A stretch of 64,000 bases of DNA from Bradyrhizobium sp. NP1 (lineage in GTDB: Bacteria > Pseudomonadota > Alphaproteobacteria > Rhizobiales > Xanthobacteraceae). The DNA is taken from the NCBI RefSeq assembly GCF_030378205.1, contig NZ_CP127385.1, forward strand, positions 6,302,001 through 6,366,000, given 5' to 3'. Below, piece by piece: positions 53,361 through 63,306 of this stretch (the stretch's first letter is position 1; every line of letters begins with the position of its first letter). The notes under the pieces are model-generated. The model made no database searches, was not told where the DNA came from, and saw only the letters and a list, made by a program, of their open reading frames with translations. A program made the position numbers and the translations under genes.

Positions 53361-53684
53361 ATGAAGAAAACCCTGATGGCGCTGGCTGCCGCGGCGACGC
53401 TGGCCGTTTCCGCGGTCGCCGCTCCCGCGCCCGCCCATGCGCAGCGCGGCGTCGGCGCGGGCATCGCCGCCGGCCTGATCGGCGGCGCCATCATCGGCGG
53501 CGCCATCGCATCGCAGAACCCCTATTACTATGGACCCGGCTACGGTTACGGCCCGGGCTACTACCGGCCCTACGGCTACAGCCCGGCCTATGTCGCGGAC
53601 GAGCCGTATGGCTGCTACTGGCAGCGCCAGCGCTTCTGGGATGGCTACGGCTGGCGGGTGCGCAACATCCGCGTCTGCGGCTAA
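53361..53684 (+). CDS. Small secreted glycine-zipper-like protein, 107 aa (copy 1)
   Basis: Signal peptide 1-28 (cleavage after AHA), then GVGAGIAAGLIGGAIIGGAIAS, a Gly/Ala zipper-like segment, a Tyr/Gly-rich part (YYYGPGYGYGPGYY) and a C-terminal Cys-containing WQRQRFWDGYGWRVRNIRVCG. Paralogue of the next gene with the same order. Probably periplasmic; function unknown. ATG at 53361 after GGAAAGGGACTGCC. A hairpin follows at 53711-53745. Confidence 0.75.
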   Translation: MKKTLMALAAAATLAVSAVAAPAPAHAQRGVGAGIAAGLIGGAIIGGAIASQNPYYYGPGYGYGPGYYRPYGYSPAYVADEPYGCYWQRQRFWDGYGWRVRNIRVCG

Positions 53685-53914
53685 CGCGTTCATCATCATT
53701 AAATCTGTGATGCGCTCCGAAAACCTGTGTTTTTCGGGGCGCATTGCGTTTGCGGCCAGAAAAACACCGCTTTTCCCGATCACGACGCACGGCGCGTTTA
53801 CCTTGGATTGACTGTTCTGGGCTTTTCTTGAGCGATCGGCCAATTCAAGATTCCCGCATGCGTCCAGCCTCACCCGGCGCTGCACGAAGCGCCATGTCCA
53901 GGAGAGCCCGAAAT

Positions 53915-54199
53915 ATGAAGAACACCCTTGCCGCCATCCTCGCTGCTGCGACGATCGCCGGCTCGCTCGCCGTGGCACCCGCGCCGGCGCATGCGCAGCG
54001 CGGCGTCGCCGCCGGCCTTGCGGCCGGCCTGATCGGCGGCGCCATCGTCGGTGGCGCGATCGCCTCGAGCCGACCCGCCTATGGCGGCCCGGTCTATGTG
54101 GAAGGGCCCCCGCCGCCGCCGCCCGACTGCTACTGGACCCGTCAGCGTTACTGGGACGGCTATTACTGGGTCTCGCGCCCCGTTCAGGTCTGCAACTGA
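53915..54199 (+). CDS. Small secreted glycine-zipper-like protein, 94 aa (copy 2)
   Basis: Signal peptide 1-28, the near identical GVAAGLAAGLIGGAIVGGAIASS segment and a Pro-rich part, then WTRQRYWDGYYWVSRPVQVCN. The second of two tandem paralogues: the export signal and zipper are conserved, the Tyr/Gly linker is shorter here. ATG at 53915 with CAGGAGAGCCCG upstream. Ends with an intrinsic terminator 26 bp on. Confidence 0.75.
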   Translation: MKNTLAAILAAATIAGSLAVAPAPAHAQRGVAAGLAAGLIGGAIVGGAIASSRPAYGGPVYVEGPPPPPPDCYWTRQRYWDGYYWVSRPVQVCN

Positions 54200-54224
54200 T
54201 CCAGGCGCGTCCGCGCACGAATTC

Positions 54225-54254
54225 AAAGCCCGGCCTGTTTGGCCGGGCTTTTTC
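54225..54254 (+). terminator. Intrinsic terminator
   Basis: AAAGCCCGGCC, loop TGTTT, GGCCGGGCTTT then TT, directly after the second secreted-protein gene. Confidence 0.88.
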
Positions 54255-54273
54255 ATTGCCGCCGGATTTTCCA

Positions 54274-54348
54274 GAGCATGATCCGGAAAGTGTGTAGCGG
54301 TTTTTCCGCGCGACAAACGCGGAACGCGTTTGCGCGGAGATCATGCTC
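54274..54348. repeat. GAGCATGATC-type dispersed palindrome
   Basis: Ends GAGCATGATCC and GGAGATCATGCTC are complementary; inner arm ACGCGGAACGCGT. I associate this with repeats common in rhizobial intergenic regions (recollection). It separates the secreted-protein genes from the convergent transglycosylase gene. Confidence 0.75.
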
Positions 54349-54397
54349 AATCAAGAACCTGAAGCGCGATGACGATTCAACCCGATCTCATCGCGCT

Positions 54398-55666
54398 TTA
54401 GCGCGCGGCGTTGATCGAGCGCAGCACCGCTTCGCTCGGCCAGCAATCGACCTTAAGGCGCGCGGATTTCTGATAGGCGCCGAGTGCTGCGCGGGTCAGC
54501 ATGCCGGCCTTGCCGTCGATCTTGTCCTTGTAGAGGCCGATCCGTGTCAGCCCGCGCTGCATCGCCTCCACATCGACGGTGCGCAGTTGCGTGGACGCCG
54601 ACCAGGGCGTCGCGAACGGCTGCGGGGTCAGCATGCGGTCGGCGAGATGGCCGACGAACAGCACATAGAGGTCGGAGAAATTGTATTCCTTGATCACGAA
54701 GTAGTTCTTCGTGGTCAGGAATGACGGGCCGTAGATCCCTTCCGGCTGCAACAGCGATGCGGCCTGCGCCTGCTCGGCCGCGCCGAGCTTTTGCCCGCGC
54801 ACCGGCACAAAACCCTCGCCCAGCCACTCGCGAAGCGGCTTCGTCACCTCGGGCACACCGAGCGTGCAGTCGACATCGGCGGGCGCGCGTACCTCGTAGG
54901 CCCATTGCACACCGCCCTGCCAGCCCTTGTTGACGAGCTGTTGCGCGGCGGAAGCAAGCGCATCCGGCACCGAATGCCAGATGTCGACGCGCCCATCGCC
55001 GTCGAGATCGACACCGTGCTTGTAGTATTCGGATGGCAGAAACTGCGTCAGCCCGGTGGCGCCGGCCCAGGAGGCGCGCATGTCCTTGCGGCTGACTGCG
55101 CCCTCGCCAAGGATCTTCAGGCCCAGGATGAACTCGTTGCGGTACTGATCCTTGCGGCGACCGACATAGGCTTGCGTTGCAAGCACGCGCACCGCGTCAT
55201 AGGGCAGCGCGTAGCGGCCGTAGTCGGTCTCGCGGCCCCAGATCGCGAGCACGATGGTCGCAGGCACGCCGAAGCGCGCCTCGATCCCCTTCAATGGCGT
55301 CTGGTATTTCTGCATCAGGCGCTGGCCCTCGGATGCGAGCCGCGCGATGGAGGCTTCCCTGATGTAGTCGGCCGGCACCTGCACGAATTCGGCCTGCGAC
55401 GGCGCGCCGGTCGCGGGCCGGCCGGGCAGGATCAGGTCGGGCAGCTTGTAGTCGGGCTCGAGGCCCGCGGTCTCGCGATCGAAGGTCGCGCGCGAGACGC
55501 CGGCGGCCTGCGCCTCCGGCCACAGCGAAGCGATGAATTGCGTGAACGCGGCATCGGCTGCGCGGGCGGGAACGCACGGCACGAACGCAAGAAACAGCAG
55601 GGCTGATGCGAGCGCGCGACAGCTCAATTGGATGGCATTGGTCACGCTTCGGCTAGATCGACGCAC
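54398..55666 (-). CDS. Lytic murein transglycosylase (MltB type) with peptidoglycan-binding domain
   Basis: 422 residues. Signal peptide about 1-37. The catalytic domain contains FGVPATIVLAIWGRETDYGR (Glu in GRETDYG), SWAGATGLTQFLPS and YYKHGVDLDGDGRVDIWHSVPDALASAA, as in MltB. The C-terminal 60 residues form a PG_binding_1-like domain (LRTVDVEAMQRGLTRIGLYKDKIDG). It cleaves glycan strands in the periplasm. Start uncertain: GTG 55666 or GTG 55645; neither has a strong ribosome binding site. Confidence 0.9.
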   Translation of the reverse strand: MRRSSRSVTNAIQLSCRALASALLFLAFVPCVPARAADAAFTQFIASLWPEAQAAGVSRATFDRETAGLEPDYKLPDLILPGRPATGAPSQAEFVQVPADYIREASIARLASEGQRLMQKYQTPLKGIEARFGVPATIVLAIWGRETDYGRYALPYDAVRVLATQAYVGRRKDQYRNEFILGLKILGEGAVSRKDMRASWAGATGLTQFLPSEYYKHGVDLDGDGRVDIWHSVPDALASAAQQLVNKGWQGGVQWAYEVRAPADVDCTLGVPEVTKPLREWLGEGFVPVRGQKLGAAEQAQAASLLQPEGIYGPSFLTTKNYFVIKEYNFSDLYVLFVGHLADRMLTPQPFATPWSASTQLRTVDVEAMQRGLTRIGLYKDKIDGKAGMLTRAALGAYQKSARLKVDCWPSEAVLRSINAAR

Positions 55667-55774
55667 CGCTCGATCCGCCCGCCGCGGAGATGGCGCAAAG
55701 GTGCGAGAGAGATGTGACCTGCCTCATCCATGCCCATGAGATTAGCATGGCCACGTTTCCTTGTGAACCGGGGG

Positions 55775-56359
55775 CTAATGTGCGGCCTGCTGCTTCGCAC
55801 CTTCGATCGAGTCATTCGACAGCTTGTCGACGATGGCGATGCCGATGGCTGACAGGATGAAGACGCAGTGGATGATCGTCTGCCACATCACGCCGGTTTC
55901 AGTGTAGTTCCCCTTCCCTGACGACAGTGCGCCCGCCTCGATGAAGGTCCGCAACAGGTGGATGGAGGAGATGCCGATGATGGCCATCGCCAGCTTGATC
56001 TTCAGGACGCTGGCGTTGACGTGGCTGAGCCATTCCGGCTCATCTGGATGTCCCCGCAGATTGAGGCGGGAAACGAAGGTCTCGTAGCCGCCGACGATCA
56101 CCATCACCAGGAGGTTCGAGATCATCACGACATCGATCAGGCCGAGGACGGCCAACATGATCTGCTGCTCGCTGAAATCAAACGAATGGGCGAACAGGTG
56201 CCACAGCTCCTTGATGAACAGCACAACATAGACGCCCTGGGCGATGATGAGGCCGACATAGAGCGGCAATTGCAGCCAGCGCGATCCGAAGATCAGCATG
56301 GGGACGGGACGCAGTGACGGGCCCTTCGGCGGCGCGGGCGCGTCGGAAATAGCAGACAT
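55775..56359 (-). CDS. YqhA/UPF0114 family membrane protein
   Basis: 194 residues, three to four transmembrane helices. [25 protein letters not shown], then [33 protein letters not shown] and [18 protein letters not shown] are the family landmarks. It is an inner-membrane protein of unknown function. ATG at 56359. Monocistronic by spacing. Confidence 0.92.
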   Translation of the reverse strand: MSAISDAPAPPKGPSLRPVPMLIFGSRWLQLPLYVGLIIAQGVYVVLFIKELWHLFAHSFDFSEQQIMLAVLGLIDVVMISNLLVMVIVGGYETFVSRLNLRGHPDEPEWLSHVNASVLKIKLAMAIIGISSIHLLRTFIEAGALSSGKGNYTETGVMWQTIIHCVFILSAIGIAIVDKLSNDSIEGAKQQAAH

Positions 56360-56522
56360 GGTGGATAGCTCGCGGGATTCGAATGCGGGACGCTCTATCT
56401 ACGCAATCCCGCTCGATTGAAAAGCGACAACTGGCCGCAGCAGCGAGCCGGTGACGATCCTGCAATCGAGGAGAAGGCCGATCGCGCGACACGTTGTCCC
56501 GCGATCGACCAGGTCAGCCTGC

Positions 56523-58172
<1,650 letters not shown>

Positions 58173-58438
58173 CGCGTCCCCTGAAAAGCCGTGGATTTAC
58201 CGAAAATTTGCTGCGGCTGATGTAGCCGCGCGACCCGCAAAGGGCAACCCGGCGGCGGGCGCGAGCGCAGGGCAGCCGTTTCCTTCCCGTTCACCACGGA
58301 TGAATACGGGATCGACACCATGTGTGCGGCGAATCACGGCATTTGAAACTATCTTTTAACAAATTGGGCCAAAACTCGTTCTCAGCGCCGCAAAAAGCGC
58401 CCGCGGCAGGTGCCGCGAACAAGAACAGAGGCCGCGTC

Positions 58439-58615
58439 ATGGCAACGAGCAGCACTCTTTCGGCCCCGGCGATCCGCCGCGACCACCGCGTTCCCTTCGC
58501 CGAGTTCAAGGCATTCTGGCTGCAGTTCTTCGCCAGGGCCTTCCACCCCTATCGCCCGGAACTGCACTATATGCGCGGCCCGGGCCCCGCCTGGCGCGCC
58601 AAGCACGGCGGGTGA
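58439..58615 (+). CDS. Small basic protein, 58 aa
   Basis: Unknown function. MATSSTLSAPAIRRDHRVPFAEF, an aromatic/basic middle (FWLQFFARAFHPYRPELHYMRG) and a short Gly-rich end. No signal peptide. AACAGAGGCCGCGTC precedes the ATG, a moderate ribosome binding site. The 266-bp gap before it (58173-58438) shows no other gene. Confidence 0.5.
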   Translation: MATSSTLSAPAIRRDHRVPFAEFKAFWLQFFARAFHPYRPELHYMRGPGPAWRAKHGG

Positions 58616-58785
58616 GCCAGCGGCGAAAAGGCGCTTTTGCGAAAATGTGAGCGCGGCCTGGGGCTTCACGCCCGGTTTTGATCGTGCAGGCGCTTGCGCG
58701 TCGTGCGGCGGCAGGTGACGATGGCGGCTCCCCGGGACGGCGCTCGCCGTCTTCTTCGCCATCAACGGACCCCAGGACCCTGCTC

Positions 58786-59748
58786 ATGACGCGGCTGCGC
58801 TGTGCGATCCTCGACGACTATTTTGACCTCGCGCTCAAGGTCGCGGATTGGTCTGGGATCAGCGACCGCGTCGACGTCAAGGTTTTCAACCAGCCTTTCG
58901 CGTCGGAAGCCGCGGCGGCGAGCGCGCTTCATGATTTCGAGATCGTCTGCGCGATGCGCGAGCGAACGCCGTTGCCGCGCAGCCTGCTTTCGGCGCTGCC
59001 GAAGCTGAAGCTGCTGCTCACCTCGGGCATGCGCAATGCCGCAATCGACATGGAAGCGGCGAAGCAACAGCAGATCGTGGTGTGCGGCACGCAATATGGC
59101 CGCGACCCCACGGCAGGCCTGGCCATGGGCCTGATCCTGGAACTGACCCGCGGCATCGGCCGCGAGAATGCGCGCATGCATGCGGGCGAGCCATGGCAGA
59201 CTTTTGCGGGCGTCGAGATCGAGGGCAAGACGCTCGGCGTGATCGGGCTCGGCAAGCTCGGCAGCAAGGTTGCCAGGATCGCGCAGGCCTTCGGCATGAA
59301 CGTGATCGCCTGGAGCCCGAACCTGACGCCGGAGCGCTGCAAGGAGGCAGGCGTCGGTTATGCGAGCAAGGAGGAATTGCTCGCAACCGCCGACATCGTC
59401 ACCATCCACGTCGTGCTGAGCGAACGCTCGCGCGGGCTGGTGGGCAAAGCCGATCTCGCGCGCATGAAGCCGACCGCATTCCTGGTCAACACCTCGCGCG
59501 GACCGATCGTGGACGAGCAGGCATTGCTTGAAGCGCTTCGCGAGAGGAAAATCGCGGGCGCCGCGGTCGACGTGTTCTCGGTCGAGCCGCTGCCATCAGA
59601 CCACCCCTTCCGCAAGCTCGACAACATGGTGCTGACGCCGCATCTCGGCTACGCCACCGTCGAGGGGTTGCGGACGCACTACTCCCAGATGGTCGAGGCG
59701 ATCGACGCCTGGCTCAAGGGCGGCGAGCCGCCGCGACGGATCGCGTAA
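58786..59748 (+). CDS. D-2-hydroxyacid dehydrogenase
   Basis: 320 residues. NAD(P)-binding GLGKLGSKVARIAQAFG (GxGxxG), catalytic Arg in NTSRGPIVDE, Glu in DVFSVEP and His in TPHLGY are all in place. The N-terminal catalytic domain (MTRLRCAILDDYFDLAL...) belongs to the glyoxylate/phosphoglycerate dehydrogenase-like class. The exact acid is unknown. Start at 58786; a frame from 58678 adds a spurious Ser-rich stretch. Confidence 0.92.
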   Translation: MTRLRCAILDDYFDLALKVADWSGISDRVDVKVFNQPFASEAAAASALHDFEIVCAMRERTPLPRSLLSALPKLKLLLTSGMRNAAIDMEAAKQQQIVVCGTQYGRDPTAGLAMGLILELTRGIGRENARMHAGEPWQTFAGVEIEGKTLGVIGLGKLGSKVARIAQAFGMNVIAWSPNLTPERCKEAGVGYASKEELLATADIVTIHVVLSERSRGLVGKADLARMKPTAFLVNTSRGPIVDEQALLEALRERKIAGAAVDVFSVEPLPSDHPFRKLDNMVLTPHLGYATVEGLRTHYSQMVEAIDAWLKGGEPPRRIA

Positions 59749-59927
59749 CACAACCGAATACGTCCCCGGGGAAGTTTCCAGGCTGGCCGACGGCGCTGGT
59801 GCGCTGGTCCGCGTCCTTTCATTGCCGGCGCGGCACCGGCTGGTTCTGGCGGCTGTTCATGCAGCGCGTTCTTGCGACGTTGGCGAGGCGGCTTGCCACG
59901 GCGGCCGAGCGGTCACCGGCCTGAGGA

Positions 59928-60678
59928 TCAAAGATCCCGGTCCAGAACCCAGCGAAACGCGCGCTTCAGTTCGGCCGCACCATCGCGCTCATACCAGCGC
60001 CCGTGCGCCAGGATGATCCGCTGCGGATTCCAATCGATCATGCGCTCGATCGCCTGCCGCAGCGCCTCGCTCCTGCGGAAGAACGTCATCCGCATATCGA
60101 GCGGCATCGATCCGTGCGGATGCTGAACGCCGCCGATCAAGGTAAGCAAGCGCATCGCCAGGCTCAGCTTCGGTGGCTCGAAATTCTCGATCAGGTCGGT
60201 CAGCACGAGCGTGCGCGAAGCATAATGGAAAAACACGACCTCGGTCATGTAGCGGCTTTCGACCGGCAGCGTCGCAATCGCGCCATCCCAGGGATAGCCT
60301 GATGAACGATCGAGCAGGCGGCAATCGAAGTCGAGGCGGTCGCGGCGGTCACCCTCGGCGACCTTCGGCGCGACAAAAACTTCCGCGCGCGGGTAGGCGC
60401 GTTGCCAGTCCGCCACCCACCAGTAATGCAACCGGTTTGGCGCGACGATCCAGCGCACGACACCGATGTCGGCGACCCTCTGCGCCGAGCTGCCTGGTGA
60501 CCGGCGTGGGCGAATGCACGAACAGGTCGACGCCGATGCGGATGATGGTGGCGCGCGTCGAGAACGGGATGGCGAGCGCGCCGAACCGGATCACCGGCCC
60601 GTCGATGATCCAGACGCCCTCGGCGACCTGCTTGAGCGCGTTCAGCGGCGGATAGGTCAGGCGCGCCTGAGAAAACAT
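59928..60678 (-). pseudogene. DUF4336-like protein gene with one-base frameshift
   Basis: From 60678 the frame reads MFSQARLTYPPLNALKQVAEG, a strand-rich start, then STRATIIRIGVDLFVHSPTPVTRQLGAE; at about 60477 it leaves the frame. A minus-strand frame from VADIGVVRWIVAPNRLHYWW to the stop at 59928 continues the same family (metallo-beta-lactamase-like DUF4336). One extra G in GAGGGTCGCC accounts for the break. GAGGTGCCGACA precedes the start. Either a broken gene or a sequencing error. Confidence 0.65.
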
Positions 60679-60750
60679 TGTCGGCACCTCGCCATTCGGC
60701 AACGCCGATGCCTGTCGTCCGTTGCGACGCGTTGGCTCCAACAGCGCAAA

Positions 60751-60780
60751 CAAAAAGGCACGCGGTTCCCGCGTGCCTTT
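60751..60780 (-). terminator. Intrinsic terminator of the second L,D-transpeptidase gene
   Basis: A 12-bp stem AAAGGCACGCGG/CCGCGTGCCTTT with a TTC (GAA) loop. On the minus strand it is followed by TTGTTTGC after the T-rich stem end, and it lies 30 bp past the stop. Confidence 0.85.
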
Positions 60781-60809
60781 CATGTGGTTCGATGTCTGCG
60801 ACCGGCGGC

Positions 60810-62081
60810 TTAGCGGACCGTGACCGGCGCGGGCAACGGCGGCACCACGGTCGGCTGGGTGCCCGGCAGCGGACCGCTCGACATCTGCGCCGGCGGAGGT
60901 GCTGCGGCTGCAACCGGCGGCGGGGCTCCCGCGCCGGGCGCCGGCTGGGCGGAGGCGGTCGCGGTGCCCGGGGGCGAACCGCCCGGCCGCACCACCACGC
61001 GGGTGCCGACCTTCACGCGGTCGAAGAGGTCGCTGACATCCTCGTTCAGCATGCCGATGCAGCCGGAGGAGACGAACTTGCCGATCGTGGACGGCTGGTT
61101 GGTGCCGTGGATGCGGTAAACCGTCGAACCGAGATACATCGCGCGCGCGCCGAGCGGATTGCCCGGGCCGCCCGCCATGAAGCGCGGCAGATAGGGCTGG
61201 CGCTCGATCATCTCCGGCGGCGGGTGCCAGTCGGGCCATTCCGCCTTGCGGGTGATCTTCTGCACGCCGGTCCAGGTGAAGCCGTCGCGGCCGACGCGGA
61301 CGCCATAGCGGATCGCCCGCCCATTGCCGAGCACGTAATAGAGGTAGGTGTTCGGGGTATCGACAATGATGGTTCCCGCCGGCTCCTTGGTGGCGAAGCC
61401 GACTTCCTGCCGGCGCAGGTTCGGCGGCAACTGCGCGGGCGCGACGTCCGGCTGCTCCTCGGGCGGCAGCGAGGCGATCGTCAGCGGCTTGCCGTCTGCG
61501 CCGACGAGGGGCTGTACCGCACCGGTGGCGCCAGCGCCTGCTCCGCCGACGACGCCTTCCGGCGGACGCGGAGCCCCGTCGCCACCCTGCGGCGGCCCGC
61601 CGGGGCGGTCGGCATAGATCACCGATGGCGGACCCGCGGGGCGGCCATAGCGGGGATCATCGGGCGACAGGATCGGACCAGTCGGTGCGCCACGATCGGA
61701 ATAGACCGGCGGCGCGCCGGCGGGACGGCCATAGCGGGGGTCATCGGGTGACAGGATCGGCCCGGTCGGTGCGCCGCGATCGGAATAGACCGGTGGTGCG
61801 CCAGCGGGGCGGCCATAGCGGGGATCGTCGGGCGACAGGATCGGACCGGGTGGCGGCAACGCCGCCGAACTCCGGGGCTCGTCGTCGTCATCGAGCGCAT
61901 CGAAATCGGGCGCGGCGGGCCGGCGATAGTCGTTCGGATAGCCGCCCCCCTGATAGGGACCCGGGGCGGGCGAATAGGCTCCGGGCGGCACCGGATAGCC
62001 TTGCTGGGCGTGGGCAAGCGAGGTTCCCGCCGCGGCCGCCGCCACAGCCGCGCAAATCGTCAGGACGTTCTTGATCATCAT
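60810..62081 (-). CDS. L,D-transpeptidase (YkuD) with 28-residue tandem repeats
   Basis: 423 residues. Signal peptide about 1-26 (cleavage after AHA). A low-complexity region holds three near-perfect 28-residue repeats starting GPILSPDDPRYGRPAG (about 75-160). The catalytic domain follows (about 225-370) with HGTN and SSGCIGMLNED containing His and Cys; the residue after GC is I not R as in copy one. The C-terminus is Pro/Ala-rich. ATG 62081 or 62078. Paralogue of the protein at 14.1 kb, longer by the repeats and tail. Confidence 0.9.
   Translation of the reverse strand: MMIKNVLTICAAVAAAAAGTSLAHAQQGYPVPPGAYSPAPGPYQGGGYPNDYRRPAAPDFDALDDDDEPRSSAALPPPGPILSPDDPRYGRPAGAPPVYSDRGAPTGPILSPDDPRYGRPAGAPPVYSDRGAPTGPILSPDDPRYGRPAGPPSVIYADRPGGPPQGGDGAPRPPEGVVGGAGAGATGAVQPLVGADGKPLTIASLPPEEQPDVAPAQLPPNLRRQEVGFATKEPAGTIIVDTPNTYLYYVLGNGRAIRYGVRVGRDGFTWTGVQKITRKAEWPDWHPPPEMIERQPYLPRFMAGGPGNPLGARAMYLGSTVYRIHGTNQPSTIGKFVSSGCIGMLNEDVSDLFDRVKVGTRVVVRPGGSPPGTATASAQPAPGAGAPPPVAAAAPPPAQMSSGPLPGTQPTVVPPLPAPVTVR
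61619..61860. repeat. 84-bp tandem repeats in the L,D-transpeptidase gene
   Basis: Three copies, each starting (plus strand) near GGGCGGCCATAGCGGGGATC and differing at a few bases (for example GGATC/GGGTC, GGCCCGGTC/GGACCAGTC). The period of 84 bp keeps the frame, encoding 28 residues per unit. The most 5' protein copy is partly diverged at its boundary. Confidence 0.8.
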
Positions 62082-62441
62082 CGCTCTTGTATAGACCCCA
62101 GGCCCAATCGGACCGTTAAACGGGAATGGCCGAAGATCGCGGCGCATTCAAGACAAATCCGGCTGAGCTGAGCCTGATTTTGCCATTTGTGATCGTAGGT
62201 TACGCCGTTGCCGCCAAGCCTCAGGCGCGAAGAAAAAGCACATCCCGACAACGCAGCGATGTCGCAGCGCCGATTTTTCACGCCGGCGAGCTGCAACCTT
62301 GCGATATTCTCAAACAAGCCTGATTCGCGGCGCGAGGATGACCTTCACCTCATGCACAGCGAACGCGGCCTCTTGTTCCACCGCGTTCCCGCTCGATCTA
62401 GGCCTTTGCAGCCCGGCTGCGAAGGTGGAAATGCCCCTGCC

Positions 62442-63293
62442 ATGCTGCCCGGCTTTCGTTTCCTGTTCGCCGCGATCGTGCTGTCGCTGTCGATCCTGGT
62501 ATTCGGGTTGGGCGCCGCCGCGCTGCTGCGCGCCGCCCATGAGCAATTTGCCTCAAACCCGACCTGGCGTGCGCCGCCGGAAACGGTGTTTGCCCAGCAG
62601 AATGAGCCGACCAAAGCGGTGCTCGCCACCCTGGTCGTCGAGCCCGTGTCCGACCGGAAGGCGCCCGAGCCGAAGTCGCCCGAACAAGCGGCCACCGGGC
62701 CGAAGCAGCCGGACGTCGCGTCCGTACCGGACGTCCGGGCAACACCTGGCGCGCCGGCTCGCGAAGCTGAACCGAACGTCCCGCCAAAGCCTGAGCTAGT
62801 TGCAGCCGAGCCGGCCGCCGCGGAGCCGGTCACGGACGCTGCGGCCAATCCTGAACCCCGCAATCCGGAAGCCAAGGCCGAGGCGGCCGCGCCAGAGCCG
62901 CAGCAAGCGACGGCCGAGACGTCGGTCCCGCCCGCGGCGGCGCCAGCGTCGGAGATCAAGGTCGCGGCAAGTGAGCCGCCGCGCTCCGATCAATCGCCGG
63001 CGAGCGCGCCTGATGCCGCGGCGTCATCGAAGATCGCAACGCTCGGCGGCGAGCCGGTCACGATTGATCCTTCGGCGGCAAGGCCCGCCGATCAGGAAAC
63101 CGAGCAGGACGCGGCCCGGAAGCGCCAGCGCGCCGAGGCGGCGCGGGAAAGGCGTCGTGAGGCGGCGCGGCGTCGCGCGCGCGCAGTCCGGCTCGCGCGC
63201 CTGCAGGCGGCCGCGCTGGCGCAACAGCAGGCGCTCAATCCCTTCGGGCAGCCACCGATCGCGGCGACGGCGGCAACCACGCGTACGCGCTAG
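62442..63293 (+). CDS. Membrane-anchored Ala/Pro/Glu-rich protein, 283 aa
   Basis: Unknown function. One N-terminal transmembrane helix (about 6-28: FLFAAIVLSLSILVFGLGAAALL), then a long low-complexity periplasmic region rich in Ala, Pro and Glu, and a C-terminal Arg/Ala helix (RKRQRAEAARERRREAARRRARA, in shortened form) likely to form a coiled coil. The start is the ATG at 62442 with GGTGGAA upstream. The preceding 360 bp (62082-62441) are gene-free. It may link membrane and cell wall. Confidence 0.65.
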   Translation: MLPGFRFLFAAIVLSLSILVFGLGAAALLRAAHEQFASNPTWRAPPETVFAQQNEPTKAVLATLVVEPVSDRKAPEPKSPEQAATGPKQPDVASVPDVRATPGAPAREAEPNVPPKPELVAAEPAAAEPVTDAAANPEPRNPEAKAEAAAPEPQQATAETSVPPAAAPASEIKVAASEPPRSDQSPASAPDAAASSKIATLGGEPVTIDPSAARPADQETEQDAARKRQRAEAARERRREAARRRARAVRLARLQAAALAQQQALNPFGQPPIAATAATTRTR

Positions 63294-63306
63294 ATGCTCT
63301 GACCGG

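Noticed and set aside
52857..54350. A 497-codon minus-strand frame across several genes.
   Set aside because: Only its last 98 codons have a ribosome binding site and plausible start; the rest lies opposite two secreted-protein genes.
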